A DNA stretch of 45,386 nucleotides from Flavobacteriaceae bacterium (GCA_021648755.1 JAKISG010000020.1:1-45386), one strand, 5' to 3'; shown: positions 26,304 to 36,155, numbered from the stretch's first letter. The notes: generated by a model from the sequence alone, not told the origin. Numbers and translations are program-made.

Positions 26304-27710
26304 ATGAAAAAACAAAAAACTATACAAAAAGAAATTTCTTTAGAAGGCGTAGGATTACATACAGGTAGAAAAGTAAAAATGACTTTTAAACCAGCAAAAG
26401 AAAATAACGGCTTTACATTTATAAGAAACGATTTAGAAGGTTCTCCAACTATAGAAGCATTGGCTAAATACGTTACAGCCACAGAAAGAGGAACAAATTT
26501 AGAAAAAAATGGCGTTGTAATTAATACATCCGAACATGTATTAGCAGCAGCGGTAGGTTTAGATTTAGATAATTTAATTATAGAACTAAATGCTCCTGAA
26601 CCTCCAATTATGGATGGCTCCTCTAAATTTTTTATAGAAGCATTAGAAAAAGCAGGAATAAAAGAACAAGAGGCAGAAATTGAAGAATATGTAATTATAG
26701 AAAATATTTCGTTTAAAGATGAAGAAACAGGAAGCGAAATTATGATTATGCCTTCTGATGAGTACAATGTTACAACAATGGTTGATTTTGGCACCAATAT
26801 TTTAGGAACTCAAAATGCAACATTAAATAATATATCAGAATTTAAAAAAAACTTTTCAAAAGCAAGAACATTTAGTTTTTTACATGAAATAGAGACCTTA
26901 TTAGATAATAACCTAATTAAAGGAGGCGATTTAAATAATGCTATTGTTTATGTAGATAAAGAAATATCTAGAGAAACTATGCATAAATTAGAAAAAGCAT
27001 TTAATAAAAAAAATATTACTATAAAACCTAACGGAATATTAGATAATTTAACGCTACATTGGCCAAATGAAGCAGCAAGACATAAACTGCTAGACGTGAT
27101 AGGAGACTTAGCGCTAGTTGGTGTTAGACTTAAAGGAAAAGTAATAGCAACAAAGCCAGGACATAAAATAAATACAAATTTCGCCAAAAAATTAGCAAAA
27201 CGAATTCAACAAGAAAAACGTAATTATATTCCAAAATTTGATTTAAGTCAACCACCATTAATGGATATCGAAAAGATTATGAGTATTTTACCGCATCGTC
27301 CACCATTTTTATTGATAGATAGAATCATTGAATTATCTGATACACATGTGGTAGGGATGAAAAATGTTACCATGAACGAACCTTTTTTTGTAGGTCATTT
27401 TCCAGGAGCACCAGTAATGCCAGGGGTTTTGCAAATTGAAGCCATGGCGCAATGCGGTGGAATTTTACTGTTAAGCACAGTACCAGACCCTGAAAACTAT
27501 TTGACCTATTTTATGAAAATAGATAATGTAAAATTTAAGCAAAAAGTATTACCAGGAGATACCCTAATATTTAAAGCAGATTTAATAACACCAATCCGTA
27601 GAGGTATTTGCCATATGCAAGCCTATGGTTATGCAAATAATAAATTAGTAGTCGAAGCACAACTAATGGCACAAATTGCAAAAAAAGAATTAGAGGTGAA
27701 GAATAAATGA
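26304..27710 (+). CDS. lpxC/fabZ: Bifunctional LpxC deacetylase / FabZ dehydratase
   Basis: A single 468-residue chain joining two lipid enzymes. Residues 1 to about 305 are LpxC, the zinc deacetylase that commits UDP-acyl-GlcNAc to lipid A: SEHVLAA (His78) and RHKLLDVIGD (His260, Asp264) are zinc ligands. Residues about 318-466 are FabZ, the beta-hydroxyacyl-ACP dehydratase: LPHRPPFLLIDRI and GHFPGAPVMPGVLQIEAMAQ (His365, Glu379). Fusion couples the two enzymes that compete for the hydroxyacyl-ACP pool and is a known Bacteroidota feature. The gene sits between lpxD and lpxA. Confidence 0.97.
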   Translation: MKKQKTIQKEISLEGVGLHTGRKVKMTFKPAKENNGFTFIRNDLEGSPTIEALAKYVTATERGTNLEKNGVVINTSEHVLAAAVGLDLDNLIIELNAPEPPIMDGSSKFFIEALEKAGIKEQEAEIEEYVIIENISFKDEETGSEIMIMPSDEYNVTTMVDFGTNILGTQNATLNNISEFKKNFSKARTFSFLHEIETLLDNNLIKGGDLNNAIVYVDKEISRETMHKLEKAFNKKNITIKPNGILDNLTLHWPNEAARHKLLDVIGDLALVGVRLKGKVIATKPGHKINTNFAKKLAKRIQQEKRNYIPKFDLSQPPLMDIEKIMSILPHRPPFLLIDRIIELSDTHVVGMKNVTMNEPFFVGHFPGAPVMPGVLQIEAMAQCGGILLLSTVPDPENYLTYFMKIDNVKFKQKVLPGDTLIFKADLITPIRRGICHMQAYGYANNKLVVEAQLMAQIAKKELEVKNK

Positions 27711-27754
27711 TGGCGAATGATAATAAAATTGATAAATGATAAAAGTACTAAAAA

Positions 27755-28540
27755 ATGAATCAACCATTAGCATACATACATCCAGGAGCAAAAATAGAGC
27801 AAAATGTAGTTGTAGAACCTTTTACAACCATTCACAATAATGTTGAAATAGGCTCAGGCACTTGGATAGGCTCAAACGTAACCATAATGGAAGGAGCAAG
27901 AATAGGTAAGAACTGTAGTATTTTTCCAGGAGCAATTATTTCAGCAATACCTCAAGACTTAAAATTTGAAGGAGAAGATTCTTTAGTTGTTATTGGTGAT
28001 AATGTTACCATAAGAGAATGTGTTACCATAAACAGAGGCACAAAAGCACACGGAAAAACAGAAATAGGAGACAACTGTTTAATAATGGCAACCGTACATA
28101 TAGCACATGATTGTATCCTTAAAAATAATGTAATTTTAGTAAACGGTGTTCTATTAGCAGGACATGTAACTATTGGCGAATATGCCATTATTGGTGGTTT
28201 AGCAGGAATTCATCAATTTATTCATATAGGCGAACATGCAATGGTCTCAGGAGGCTCTTTAGTACGTAAAGATGTTCCTCCATTCACAAAAGCAGCCAAA
28301 GAACCATTGTCTTATGTAGGTATTAACTCTATTGGTTTAAGAAGAAGAGGGTTTGCATCAAAAAAAATACACGAAATACAAAATATTTTTAGAATATTAT
28401 ATCAAAAAAAGAACAATACATCACAAGCAGTTGGTATTATAGAAGCAGAATACAAAGCAACACCAGAAAGAGATGCAATATTACAATTTATACGCAATTC
28501 ACAAAGAGGAATAATGAAAGGCTATACAAGTGGATCTTAA
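27755..28540 (+). CDS. lpxA: UDP-N-acetylglucosamine O-acyltransferase
   Basis: Catalyses the first acyl transfer of lipid A synthesis, from hydroxyacyl-ACP to UDP-GlcNAc. The 261 residues match the usual length. Hexapeptide repeats start at once (MNQPLAYIHPGAKIEQNVVV), with LMATVHIAHDCILKNNVIL (catalytic His region), GGLAGIHQFIHIGEHAMVSG, and the C-terminal helical part (SYVGINSIGLRRRGF). It follows the lpxC-fabZ fusion by 44 bases and precedes efp. Confidence 0.96.
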   Translation: MNQPLAYIHPGAKIEQNVVVEPFTTIHNNVEIGSGTWIGSNVTIMEGARIGKNCSIFPGAIISAIPQDLKFEGEDSLVVIGDNVTIRECVTINRGTKAHGKTEIGDNCLIMATVHIAHDCILKNNVILVNGVLLAGHVTIGEYAIIGGLAGIHQFIHIGEHAMVSGGSLVRKDVPPFTKAAKEPLSYVGINSIGLRRRGFASKKIHEIQNIFRILYQKKNNTSQAVGIIEAEYKATPERDAILQFIRNSQRGIMKGYTSGS

Positions 28541-28612
28541 GTGCAGTCTCAGTTTATTTGAAAATAACTGAATACTGACAGAAAACTACTAACAAAATAA
28601 AAAATTAAACAA

Positions 28613-29179
28613 ATGGCAAGTACATCAGATATTAAAAAAGGATTATGTATCATCTTTAACCACGATACTTATAAAGTAATAGACTTTCAACATGTAAAAC
28701 CTGGAAAAGGACCAGCATTTGTTAGAACAAAATTAAAAAGTTTAACCAATGGTAAAGTAGTAGATAATACCTTTTCGGCAGGACATAAAATAGAAGAAGT
28801 AAGAGTAGAAACTCGTAAATACCAATATTTATACCCAGAAGGAGATATGTATCATTTTATGAATACCGATGATTATAATCAAATTCAGTTGGCAAAAGCA
28901 ACAATTGATTCTGTTGAATTATTAAAAGAAGGAGAAATTGTAACAGTAATCGTAAGAGCATCCGATGAAATACCCTTAGCAGTAGATATGCCAGCAAGTG
29001 TAGTTTTAGAAGTTAAACATACAGAGCCAGGTGTAAAAGGAAACACAGCAACCAATGCAACTAAACCAGCAACAGTAGAAACAGGAGCAAGAATAAATGT
29101 ACCACTATTTATTAATGAAGGCGATTTAATAAAAATAGAAACAGAAAAAAAATCTTATATGGAACGTGTAAAAGCATAA
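28613..29179 (+). CDS. efp: Translation elongation factor P
   Basis: A 188-residue EF-P, which relieves ribosome stalling at polyproline. Domain order is the N-terminal KOW-like domain (DIKKGLCIIFNHDTYKV, then HVKPGKGPAFVRTKLKS), OB domain 2, and OB domain 3 (GARINVPLFINEGDLIKIET). The tip residue of the first domain is Lys32 (PGKGP), the position modified by lysylation or hydroxylation in other bacteria; no epmA-type gene is nearby. It sits inside the lipid A gene block, an arrangement seen in other Flavobacteriia. Confidence 0.96.
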   Translation: MASTSDIKKGLCIIFNHDTYKVIDFQHVKPGKGPAFVRTKLKSLTNGKVVDNTFSAGHKIEEVRVETRKYQYLYPEGDMYHFMNTDDYNQIQLAKATIDSVELLKEGEIVTVIVRASDEIPLAVDMPASVVLEVKHTEPGVKGNTATNATKPATVETGARINVPLFINEGDLIKIETEKKSYMERVKA

Positions 29180-29185
29180 AATAAC

Positions 29186-30097
29186 ATGAAATTTCCAAAA
29201 ACATATACCTTAAAAGAAATTGCCAAAATAACAAACACTCGATTTGTTGGCGATGAAAACTTTCCTGTAAAGGGTATAAACGAAATTCACGTAGTCAAAG
29301 AAGGAGATGTCGTATTTGTAGATCATCCAAAATATTACGACAAAGCATTACAGTCTAAAGCAACAGTTGTATTAATAAATAAAAATGTAGATTGCCCAAA
29401 AGGGAAAGCACTATTAATATCCGACGACCCATTTCGTGATTTCAACAAACTTTCTAATTACTTTAAAGCCTTTCAACCAGCAAATAAAAATATTTCAGAA
29501 TCCGCTATAATAGGAAAAAACACCATAATACAACCAAATGTTTTTGTAGGTAATAATGTAATTATAGGAGATGATTGTATTATACACCCAAATGTAACTA
29601 TTTATGATAACTGTGTAATTGGTAACAAGGTTACTATTCATGCAGGAACCATCTTAGGAGCAGATGCTTTTTATTATAAAAATAGACCAGCAGGCTTTGA
29701 TAAATTAATTTCTTGTGGCAGCGTAGTAATAGAAGATAATGTAGATATAGGAGCAGCCTGTACTATTGATAAAGGAGTAACAGGAAACACAATTATAGGA
29801 GCAGGCTCAAAACTAGATAACCAAATACAAATAGGACACGATACCGTAATCGGCAAAAAATGTTTAATTGCAAGCCAAACAGGTATTGCAGGTTGCTGTA
29901 TTATAGAAGATGAAGTTACCATTTGGGGGCAAGTAGGTACAAATAGCGGAATTACCATTGGAAAAAAAGCAATAATTCTTGGGCAAACAGGAGTTACTAA
30001 ATCTGTAGTAGGAGGAAAGTCCTATTTCGGAACACCAATTACAGAATCAAGACAAAAACTAAAAGAATTAGCCGTCTTAAGAAAATTGTCAAAATAA
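29186..30097 (+). CDS. Second LpxD-like hexapeptide acyltransferase
   Basis: 303 residues related to LpxD: an N-terminal substrate-binding domain (INEIHVVKEGDVVFVDHPKY) and hexapeptide repeats (about 100-275) with LDNQIQIGHDTVIGKKCLIA and IWGQVGTNSGITIGKKAII. It ends LKELAVLRKLSK. It starts 6 bases after efp. The genuine lpxD lies at 25232-26245; this paralog differs in its repeats and lacks part of the C-terminal helix region. It could use another sugar nucleotide or a different acyl chain. Annotating it as lpxD would be normal practice, but its role is unproven. Confidence 0.85.
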   Translation: MKFPKTYTLKEIAKITNTRFVGDENFPVKGINEIHVVKEGDVVFVDHPKYYDKALQSKATVVLINKNVDCPKGKALLISDDPFRDFNKLSNYFKAFQPANKNISESAIIGKNTIIQPNVFVGNNVIIGDDCIIHPNVTIYDNCVIGNKVTIHAGTILGADAFYYKNRPAGFDKLISCGSVVIEDNVDIGAACTIDKGVTGNTIIGAGSKLDNQIQIGHDTVIGKKCLIASQTGIAGCCIIEDEVTIWGQVGTNSGITIGKKAIILGQTGVTKSVVGGKSYFGTPITESRQKLKELAVLRKLSK

Positions 30098-30186
30098 AAT
30101 AAACTTAAAAATAAACATCTAAAATTTAAAAATAGATTAATTTTGCACAATAATTAAACAAATAAAAAATAATTAAATAATATAAA

Positions 30187-31065
30187 ATGAGTGTATTAGT
30201 AAATAAAGATTCAAAAATAATAGTACAAGGTTTTACAGGCAGTGAAGGTACTTTTCACTCCGAACAAATGCTAACTTATGGCACAAATATAGTTGGAGGA
30301 GTAACACCAAAAAAAGGAGGACAAACACATTTAGGTAAGCCAGTTTTTAATACCGTTGCCGCTGCTGTAAAGCAAGTAGAAGCAGATACCTCAATCATTT
30401 TTGTTCCGCCAGCATTTGCCGCAGATGCAATTATGGAAGCAGCAGCAGCAGGAATCAAAGTCATTATTTGTATTACAGAAGGTATCCCTACAGCAGATAT
30501 GGTAAAAGTAAAAGCATACTTAACAAATAAAGACTGTCGTTTAGTTGGTCCAAACTGCCCAGGAGTTATTACGCCAGGAGAAGCAAAAGTAGGTATCATG
30601 CCAGGCTTTGTTTTCAAAAAAGGAAATATAGGTATTGTATCAAAATCAGGTACATTAACCTACGAAGCAGCAGATCAAGTAGTAAAACAGGGTTACGGAA
30701 TAACAACCGCAATAGGTATTGGCGGAGACCCAATAATAGGAACAACAACAAAAGATGCAGTAGAATTATTGATGAATGACCCAGAAACAAAAGCCATAGT
30801 AATGATTGGTGAAATAGGAGGTCAATACGAAGCCGATGCCGCAAAATGGATAAAAGCAGATGGTAATCGTAAACCAGTAATTGGTTTTATTGCAGGTCAA
30901 ACTGCACCAAAAGGAAGAACAATGGGGCATGCAGGAGCAATTGTTGGAGGTGAAGATGATACTGCAGCTGCAAAAATGAGAATCCTAAGAGAAAACGGAA
31001 TTCATGTAGTAGAATCTCCTGCAAAAATTGGAGAAAAAGTGGCAGAAATTTTAAGTAATTTATAG
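30187..31065 (+). CDS. sucD: Succinyl-CoA ligase, ADP-forming, alpha subunit
   Basis: A TCA-cycle enzyme subunit that binds CoA and carries the phosphohistidine. The 292 residues have the Rossmann CoA site (VQGFTGSEGTFHSEQML), VGPNCPGVITPGEAKVGIMP, SKSGTLTYEA, and MGHAGAIVGG with the active His248. The beta subunit (sucC) is not next to it, as is usual in Bacteroidota. A candidate -7 box TAATTTTG lies at 30138-30145. A 6-bp hairpin (31074-31089) follows the stop without a T-run. Confidence 0.96.
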   Translation: MSVLVNKDSKIIVQGFTGSEGTFHSEQMLTYGTNIVGGVTPKKGGQTHLGKPVFNTVAAAVKQVEADTSIIFVPPAFAADAIMEAAAAGIKVIICITEGIPTADMVKVKAYLTNKDCRLVGPNCPGVITPGEAKVGIMPGFVFKKGNIGIVSKSGTLTYEAADQVVKQGYGITTAIGIGGDPIIGTTTKDAVELLMNDPETKAIVMIGEIGGQYEADAAKWIKADGNRKPVIGFIAGQTAPKGRTMGHAGAIVGGEDDTAAAKMRILRENGIHVVESPAKIGEKVAEILSNL

Positions 31066-31212
31066 AGTATGCTAATGACTTTGGTCATTGTATGAATAAA
31101 CCTATAAAGTTCAATCAGAACGAAAAGTAGGTTCTTCTATTGTTGCTATTAAGAGACAATAAATTCAAAAAAATATAGTACATTCGCAGAGTTAAAATTA
31201 AAAAATTAAATA

Positions 31213-31959
31213 ATGAAAATATTAGTTTGTATAAGTCATGTACCCGACACTACATCAAAAATTAATTTTACCGATGGTGATTCTAAATTTGACACAAATG
31301 GCGTTCAATTTGTTATAAATCCTTATGATGAATTTGCCTTAACGCGCGCTATGTGGTTCAAAGAAAAACAAAATGCAACCGTAACAGTAGTTAATGTTGG
31401 TGAAGTTTCAGCCGAATCTACCTTGCGTAAATGTTTAGCCATTGGTGCAGATAATGCTATTAGAGTTAATAGCGTTGCAACAGATGGCTTTTACGTAGCA
31501 AAACAATTAGCAGAAGTAGTTAAAAACGGTAATTATGATGTTGTATTAACAGGAAAAGAGTCTATTGATTATAATGGACAAATGGTACCAGGCATGTTAG
31601 CCACTTTTTTAGATTATAATTTTGTTAATGCATGTGTTGGTTTAGAAATTGATGGAAATTCAGTAAGCATTTCAAGAGAAGTTGATGGTGGAAAAGAAAT
31701 TTTAAACACTAATTTACCAATAGTAATTGCTGGGCAAAAAGGTATTGTAGAAGAAAAAGATTTACGAATACCTAATATGCGTGGAATTATGATGGCTAGA
31801 AAAAAACCATTGCAAGTAATTGAACCTATTGATTGTGATACAAAAACAAATGTAAATAATTTTGAAAAACCTACAAAAAAATCAACATGTAAAATGATTG
31901 ATGCAGGTAATATTGCTGAATTAGTAGATTTATTACACAACGAAGCAAAAGTAATTTAA
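31213..31959 (+). CDS. etfB: Electron transfer flavoprotein beta subunit
   Basis: 248 residues of the ETF beta family, which with EtfA passes electrons from acyl-CoA dehydrogenases to the quinone pool. It has VCISHVPDTTSKINFTDG at the start, INPYDEFALTRAMW, and VLTGKESIDYNGQMVPGMLA, the AMP-binding region. It is followed after 99 bases by etfA in the same direction. No dehydrogenase or ETF:quinone oxidoreductase gene is visible next to the pair. Confidence 0.94.
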   Translation: MKILVCISHVPDTTSKINFTDGDSKFDTNGVQFVINPYDEFALTRAMWFKEKQNATVTVVNVGEVSAESTLRKCLAIGADNAIRVNSVATDGFYVAKQLAEVVKNGNYDVVLTGKESIDYNGQMVPGMLATFLDYNFVNACVGLEIDGNSVSISREVDGGKEILNTNLPIVIAGQKGIVEEKDLRIPNMRGIMMARKKPLQVIEPIDCDTKTNVNNFEKPTKKSTCKMIDAGNIAELVDLLHNEAKVI

Positions 31960-32058
31960 TCATCTATCACTTCTAATCTTAACTTGATTTGATAAAATAA
32001 AAAAATATTAATTGTCGTTTTTGGGTAAACCAAAAATAACGACCAAAGAACAAAAAAT

Positions 32059-33024
32059 ATGTCAGTATTAGTTTTTGCCGATTCATCGGAAGGAAAATTT
32101 AAAAAAGTTGCTTTTGAAGCAATAGCATACAGTAAAAAAATTGCCGAACAATTAAATACAAATTTAGTAGTACTTACAATCAATGCTTCCGAGACATCAG
32201 AACTACAAAATTATGGAGCAGAAAAAGTACTAAAAGTAAATGATAGTAAATTACAAAATTTTAACGCAAAAGCATACGCAAGTGTTGTAAAACAAGTTGC
32301 CGAAAAAGAAAATATAAACATAGTAATTATAGATTCTAGTACCAACGGATTATTTCTTGCACCTATAGTCGCTGTAAACTTAAATGCAGGTTTAGCCTCT
32401 AACGTAATTGCTCTGCCAAGTAACATAAGCCCATTTACAGTAAAACGTAAAGCGTTTTCTAACAAAGCATTTCAAAATACAGTAATTTCTAGTGATACCA
32501 AAGTTATAGGATTAGCAAAAAACTCTTTCGGATTAAAAGAAAATCCCGTTAGCAGTCTCGAAGAAGACTTTTTACCTACCTTATCTGATGAACTGTTCAA
32601 AATAACAGTAACCTCTACAGAAAAAACAAATGGCAAAGTAACCATTGCAGATGCTGATATTGTAATTTCTGCTGGTAGAGGACTAAAAGGTCCAGAAAAT
32701 TGGGGAATGATAGAAGAATTAGCAACAATTTTAGGTGCTGCAACAGCATGTTCTAAACCAGTTTCAGATTTAGATTGGAGACCACATTCTGAACATGTGG
32801 GGCAAACAGGTAAACAAGTAGCCGCTAATTTATATATTGCTATTGGTATTTCTGGTGCAATTCAACATTTAGCAGGTATTAATGCATCTAAAATAAAGGT
32901 AGTTATAAATACAGATGCAGAAGCACCATTTTTTAAAGCAGCAGATTATGGTATTGTTGGAGATGCTTTTGAAGTTGTTCCTAAATTAATAGAAAAATTA
33001 AAAGAATTTAAAGTTCAGAATTAA
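32059..33024 (+). CDS. etfA: Electron transfer flavoprotein alpha subunit
   Basis: 321 residues. The N-terminal alpha/beta domain (VFADSSEGKFKKVAFEAIAY) is followed by the FAD-binding C-terminal domain: VISAGRGLKGPENWGMIEEL, SKPVSDLDWRPHSEHVGQTG, and LYIAIGISGAIQHLAGI, then VVINTDAEAPFFKAADYGIVG, all standard EtfA motifs. It forms the heterodimer with the etfB product just upstream and hands fatty-acid oxidation electrons to the respiratory chain. Confidence 0.95.
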   Translation: MSVLVFADSSEGKFKKVAFEAIAYSKKIAEQLNTNLVVLTINASETSELQNYGAEKVLKVNDSKLQNFNAKAYASVVKQVAEKENINIVIIDSSTNGLFLAPIVAVNLNAGLASNVIALPSNISPFTVKRKAFSNKAFQNTVISSDTKVIGLAKNSFGLKENPVSSLEEDFLPTLSDELFKITVTSTEKTNGKVTIADADIVISAGRGLKGPENWGMIEELATILGAATACSKPVSDLDWRPHSEHVGQTGKQVAANLYIAIGISGAIQHLAGINASKIKVVINTDAEAPFFKAADYGIVGDAFEVVPKLIEKLKEFKVQN

Positions 33025-33266
33025 AATTTTTATTTCATAGAAAAGATAGACACCAAGACCAAAAATTAATGATTTAAATTTATAAGGTGTAAACATTTGT
33101 AAAACCATAAATTTTGCTAAATTGTGCCTGTATTGTAAAGAATTATTTAAAAGTAGTTATAATTTCTGTTTCTGTCTGTTTGACAGTGAATTTATTTTTA
33201 CAAAAAATAATATGTAATGTAAAATAACTAGCTTAGCAAATTGCCTAAAGCCTAAAGCCAAAAAAA

Positions 33267-33890
33267 TTGAGTTTAGTAAGATTAGATATAAAAGGAATTT
33301 CATATAGCCAAACACAAAGTGGAGCATATGCCTTAGTTTTAAAAGAAGTTAAAGGAGGTCGAACTTTACCAATAATTATTGGAGCTTCTGAAGCCCAAGC
33401 CATTGCAATTGCATTAGAAAAAGAAATAAAACCACCAAGACCCTTAATTCACGACTTATTTAAAAGTTTTTCAGAACGATTTAAAATTATAGTAAAACAA
33501 GTTATTATTCATAAATTAGTTGACGGTATTTTTTACTCAAGCCTAATTTGTGAAAGAGATAAAATTGAACAAATTATTGACTCGAGAACATCAGATGCTG
33601 TTGCCTTAGCAACAAGATTTAATGCCCCGATTTTTACTTACGAAAATATTTTAGAAAAAGCAGGAGTCTATCTTAAACCAAAAGAAGAAATAGAACAATC
33701 ACCTATCGATTTAAAAACAGAAACCAGTATTGAAGAAATAGTTACAGACATTGAAGGAATAGTTGAAAAACCTAATTTTAAAAACGAAAATTTAGAAAAA
33801 TTAAATATAAAATTAAATCAAGCAGTAGCAAACGAAGATTATGAAACCGCTGCTAAAATTAGAGATGAAATTGAAAAGAGAAAAAGTTAA
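33267..33890 (+). CDS. Bifunctional-nuclease-domain (DUF151) protein with UVR motif
   Basis: 207 residues. Residues about 1-135 match the BFN/DUF151 domain (ISYSQTQSGAYALVLKEVKG, LPIIIGASEAQAIAIALE, DSRTSDAVALATRFNAPIF). The C-terminus has a UvrB/UvrC-type UVR motif (KLNQAVANEDYETAAKIRDE), a coiled-coil hairpin for protein contacts. This combination is standard in Bacteroidota. Nuclease activity has been reported for distant plant members; the bacterial role is uncertain. The start is TTG at 33267 (MSLVRLDIKGIS), since no ATG lies in a suitable place. It lies just upstream of the nucleoside transporter gene. Confidence 0.9.
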   Translation: MSLVRLDIKGISYSQTQSGAYALVLKEVKGGRTLPIIIGASEAQAIAIALEKEIKPPRPLIHDLFKSFSERFKIIVKQVIIHKLVDGIFYSSLICERDKIEQIIDSRTSDAVALATRFNAPIFTYENILEKAGVYLKPKEEIEQSPIDLKTETSIEEIVTDIEGIVEKPNFKNENLEKLNIKLNQAVANEDYETAAKIRDEIEKRKS

Positions 33891-33914
33891 AAAATATAAA
33901 ATAGAGTTAGTATA

Positions 33915-35291
33915 ATGAAAAAAAATATAGCAATTATTGTAATGCTTTTTGGTTTTTTTTCTACTCAAGCACAAACATTAATTCCTAGTCAAGGATTTTC
34001 AGTAAATTCTATCTTTAGAGGTATTTTGGGTATGGTTATTCTAGTAGCAATAGCCTATCTATTAAGCGCAAATCGCAAAAAAATTAATTGGAAAACAGTT
34101 AGTATAGGCTTGTTAGCACAATTGCTATTAGCTGTAGGAGTATTAAAAATTCCTTTTATTCAGGCAATTTTTGAGTTTATTGGCAAAATTTTTATTAATA
34201 TTTTAGATTATACAAGAGCAGGTAGTAAATTCCTTTTTGGAGGTCTAATGAATATTGAATCGTATGGTTTTATTTTTGTTTTTCAAATAATGCCAACTAT
34301 TATATTCTTTGCAGCACTAACCTCACTGTTGTTTTATTTAGGTATTATCCAAAAAGTAGTTAAAGTTATGGCTTGGGCTTTAACTAAACTATTAGGGATT
34401 TCTGGAGCAGAAAGTTTATCGGTTGCAGGAAACATATTCTTAGGGCAAACAGAAGCACCACTAATGATTAAAGCATACCTTGAGAAAATGACCAAATCAG
34501 AAATTCTTTTGGTTATGATTGGAGGAATGGCAACTGTTGCTGGTGGAGTTTTAGCAGCATATATAGGTTTTCTAGGCGGTGGAGATAAAACACAAGAAGT
34601 TATTTGGGCAAAACATTTATTAGCAGCCTCTGTTATGGCAGCACCAGGCGCCATTGTAATTGCAAAAATGCTATATCCACAAGTCGAAAAAATAGATACT
34701 AGTATTGAAGTTTCACAAGAAAAAATTGGCTCAAATATTTTAGATGCCATCTCAAATGGTACCACCGAAGGTTTAAAATTAGCTGCAAATGTAGCTGCAA
34801 TGTTACTTGTGTTCGTAGCCTTAATTGCTATGTTAAACGGAATTTTAGGCTGGGTTGGCGATATAACAAACCTAAACGATTGGATGGCTACAAATACACC
34901 ATATCAAAAATTTTCTCTAGAATCAATTTTAGGTACTATATTCGCACCTTTAATGTGGGGTATCGGTGTTGCTAAAGAAGATATGATGCTTATGGGGCAA
35001 TTATTAGGTATAAAATTAGCAGCAAGTGAATTTGTTGGTTATATTCAATTAGCAGATTTAAAAAATGTTGCTAATGTAACACACTTAACTTATAATAAAT
35101 CAGTAGTAATGGCAACTTATATGCTTTGTGGCTTTGCAAATTTTGCTTCTATTGGTATTCAAATAGGTGGTATAGGATCTCTTGCGCCAGGAAAACGCAA
35201 ACTATTATCCGAATTTGGTGTCAAAGCATTAATTGGCGGGTCTTTAGCATCATTACTCTCTGCAACTATTGCTGGAATGATTTTAGGGTAG
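33915..35291 (+). CDS. Concentrative nucleoside transporter, CNT/NupC family
   Basis: 458 residues with about nine or ten membrane segments. An N-terminal cleavable-looking signal (IVMLFGFFSTQAQT) precedes the NupC N-domain, the gate-like domain, and the C-terminal domain with GQTEAPLMIKAYLEKM, a conserved CNT substrate/ion site, and CGFANFASIGIQIGGIGSLA. It imports nucleosides with Na+ or H+. The neighbours are thyA and the DHFR fusion, so the cluster has a pyrimidine and thymidylate theme. The 24-base gap from the upstream gene suggests co-transcription with the DUF151 gene. Confidence 0.93.
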   Translation: MKKNIAIIVMLFGFFSTQAQTLIPSQGFSVNSIFRGILGMVILVAIAYLLSANRKKINWKTVSIGLLAQLLLAVGVLKIPFIQAIFEFIGKIFINILDYTRAGSKFLFGGLMNIESYGFIFVFQIMPTIIFFAALTSLLFYLGIIQKVVKVMAWALTKLLGISGAESLSVAGNIFLGQTEAPLMIKAYLEKMTKSEILLVMIGGMATVAGGVLAAYIGFLGGGDKTQEVIWAKHLLAASVMAAPGAIVIAKMLYPQVEKIDTSIEVSQEKIGSNILDAISNGTTEGLKLAANVAAMLLVFVALIAMLNGILGWVGDITNLNDWMATNTPYQKFSLESILGTIFAPLMWGIGVAKEDMMLMGQLLGIKLAASEFVGYIQLADLKNVANVTHLTYNKSVVMATYMLCGFANFASIGIQIGGIGSLAPGKRKLLSEFGVKALIGGSLASLLSATIAGMILG

Positions 35292-35330
35292 TTAATGTAT
35301 TGATTACAAATAAAAAACACAACAATTAAA

Positions 35331-36155
35331 ATGAAACAATACTTAGACTTAATAAGACACGTTAAAAAAAATGGAATTACAAAAGGAGACCGTACAGGCA
35401 CAGGAACAAAGAGTGTATTTGGTTATCAAATGCGATTTGATTTAGCAAAAGGATTTCCAATGGTAACTACCAAAAAATTACATTTAAAATCCATTATACA
35501 TGAATTACTTTGGTTTTTAAAAGGAGATACCAATATTGGTTATTTAAAAGAAAATGGTGTAAAAATTTGGGATTCTTGGGCTGATGAAAATGGTGATTTA
35601 GGACCTGTTTACGGTCATCAATGGCGTAACTGGAATGATGATCAAATTGACCAAATTACCGAAGTTATTGATTTGATAAAAAATAACCCAAACAGTCGTA
35701 GAATGTTAGTTTCTGCTTGGAACCCTAGTGTTTTACCAGATACTACTGTTTCTTTTGCTAAAAATATTGCAAATCATAAAGCAGCATTGCCGCCATGCCA
35801 TGCGTTTTTTCAATTCTATGTTGCTGCGGGTAAATTGTCTTGCCAACTGTATCAACGTAGCGCTGATATTTTTTTAGGTGTACCATTCAATATTGCATCA
35901 TATGCTTTATTGGTCTTAATAATGGCTCAGGTTTGTGACTTAGAACCAGGTGATTTTGTACATACTTTTGGTGATGCACATATTTATAATAACCATAGTG
36001 AGCAAATTGAATTACAACTATCTAGAGAAACTCGTAAACTACCAACTATGGAACTCAATAAAAATATAAAAAATATTTTTGATTTTACTTTTGATGATTT
36101 CAAATTAGTTGGTTATGATCCTCACCCTCTAATTCGTGGTAAAGTTTCTGTATAA
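35331..36155 (+). CDS. thyA: Thymidylate synthase
   Basis: Makes dTMP from dUMP with methylene-tetrahydrofolate. The 274 residues have RTGTGTKSVFGYQMRFDL (dUMP phosphate region), HELLWFLKGDTNIGYLKENG, ALPPCHAFFQFYV with the catalytic Cys156, and LYQRSADIFLGVPFNIASYA, all canonical. DHFR, which recycles the dihydrofolate this reaction produces, is encoded next (36361-37230). The usual length is 264; the extra residues are in the middle, near HKAALPP. Confidence 0.97.
   Translation: MKQYLDLIRHVKKNGITKGDRTGTGTKSVFGYQMRFDLAKGFPMVTTKKLHLKSIIHELLWFLKGDTNIGYLKENGVKIWDSWADENGDLGPVYGHQWRNWNDDQIDQITEVIDLIKNNPNSRRMLVSAWNPSVLPDTTVSFAKNIANHKAALPPCHAFFQFYVAAGKLSCQLYQRSADIFLGVPFNIASYALLVLIMAQVCDLEPGDFVHTFGDAHIYNNHSEQIELQLSRETRKLPTMELNKNIKNIFDFTFDDFKLVGYDPHPLIRGKVSV

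Noticed and set aside
26252..26797. 181-codon minus-strand frame opposite lpxC-fabZ
   Set aside because: It lies opposite a clear conserved coding region and has low-complexity Ser/Phe/Leu composition typical of shadow frames.
31074..31089. Hairpin after sucD as a terminator
   Set aside because: A 6-bp stem exists but no T-run follows, so I mention it only in the sucD entry.
34334..34765. 143-codon minus-strand frame opposite the nucleoside transporter
   Set aside because: Shadow of a well-conserved transporter gene; no independent motifs.
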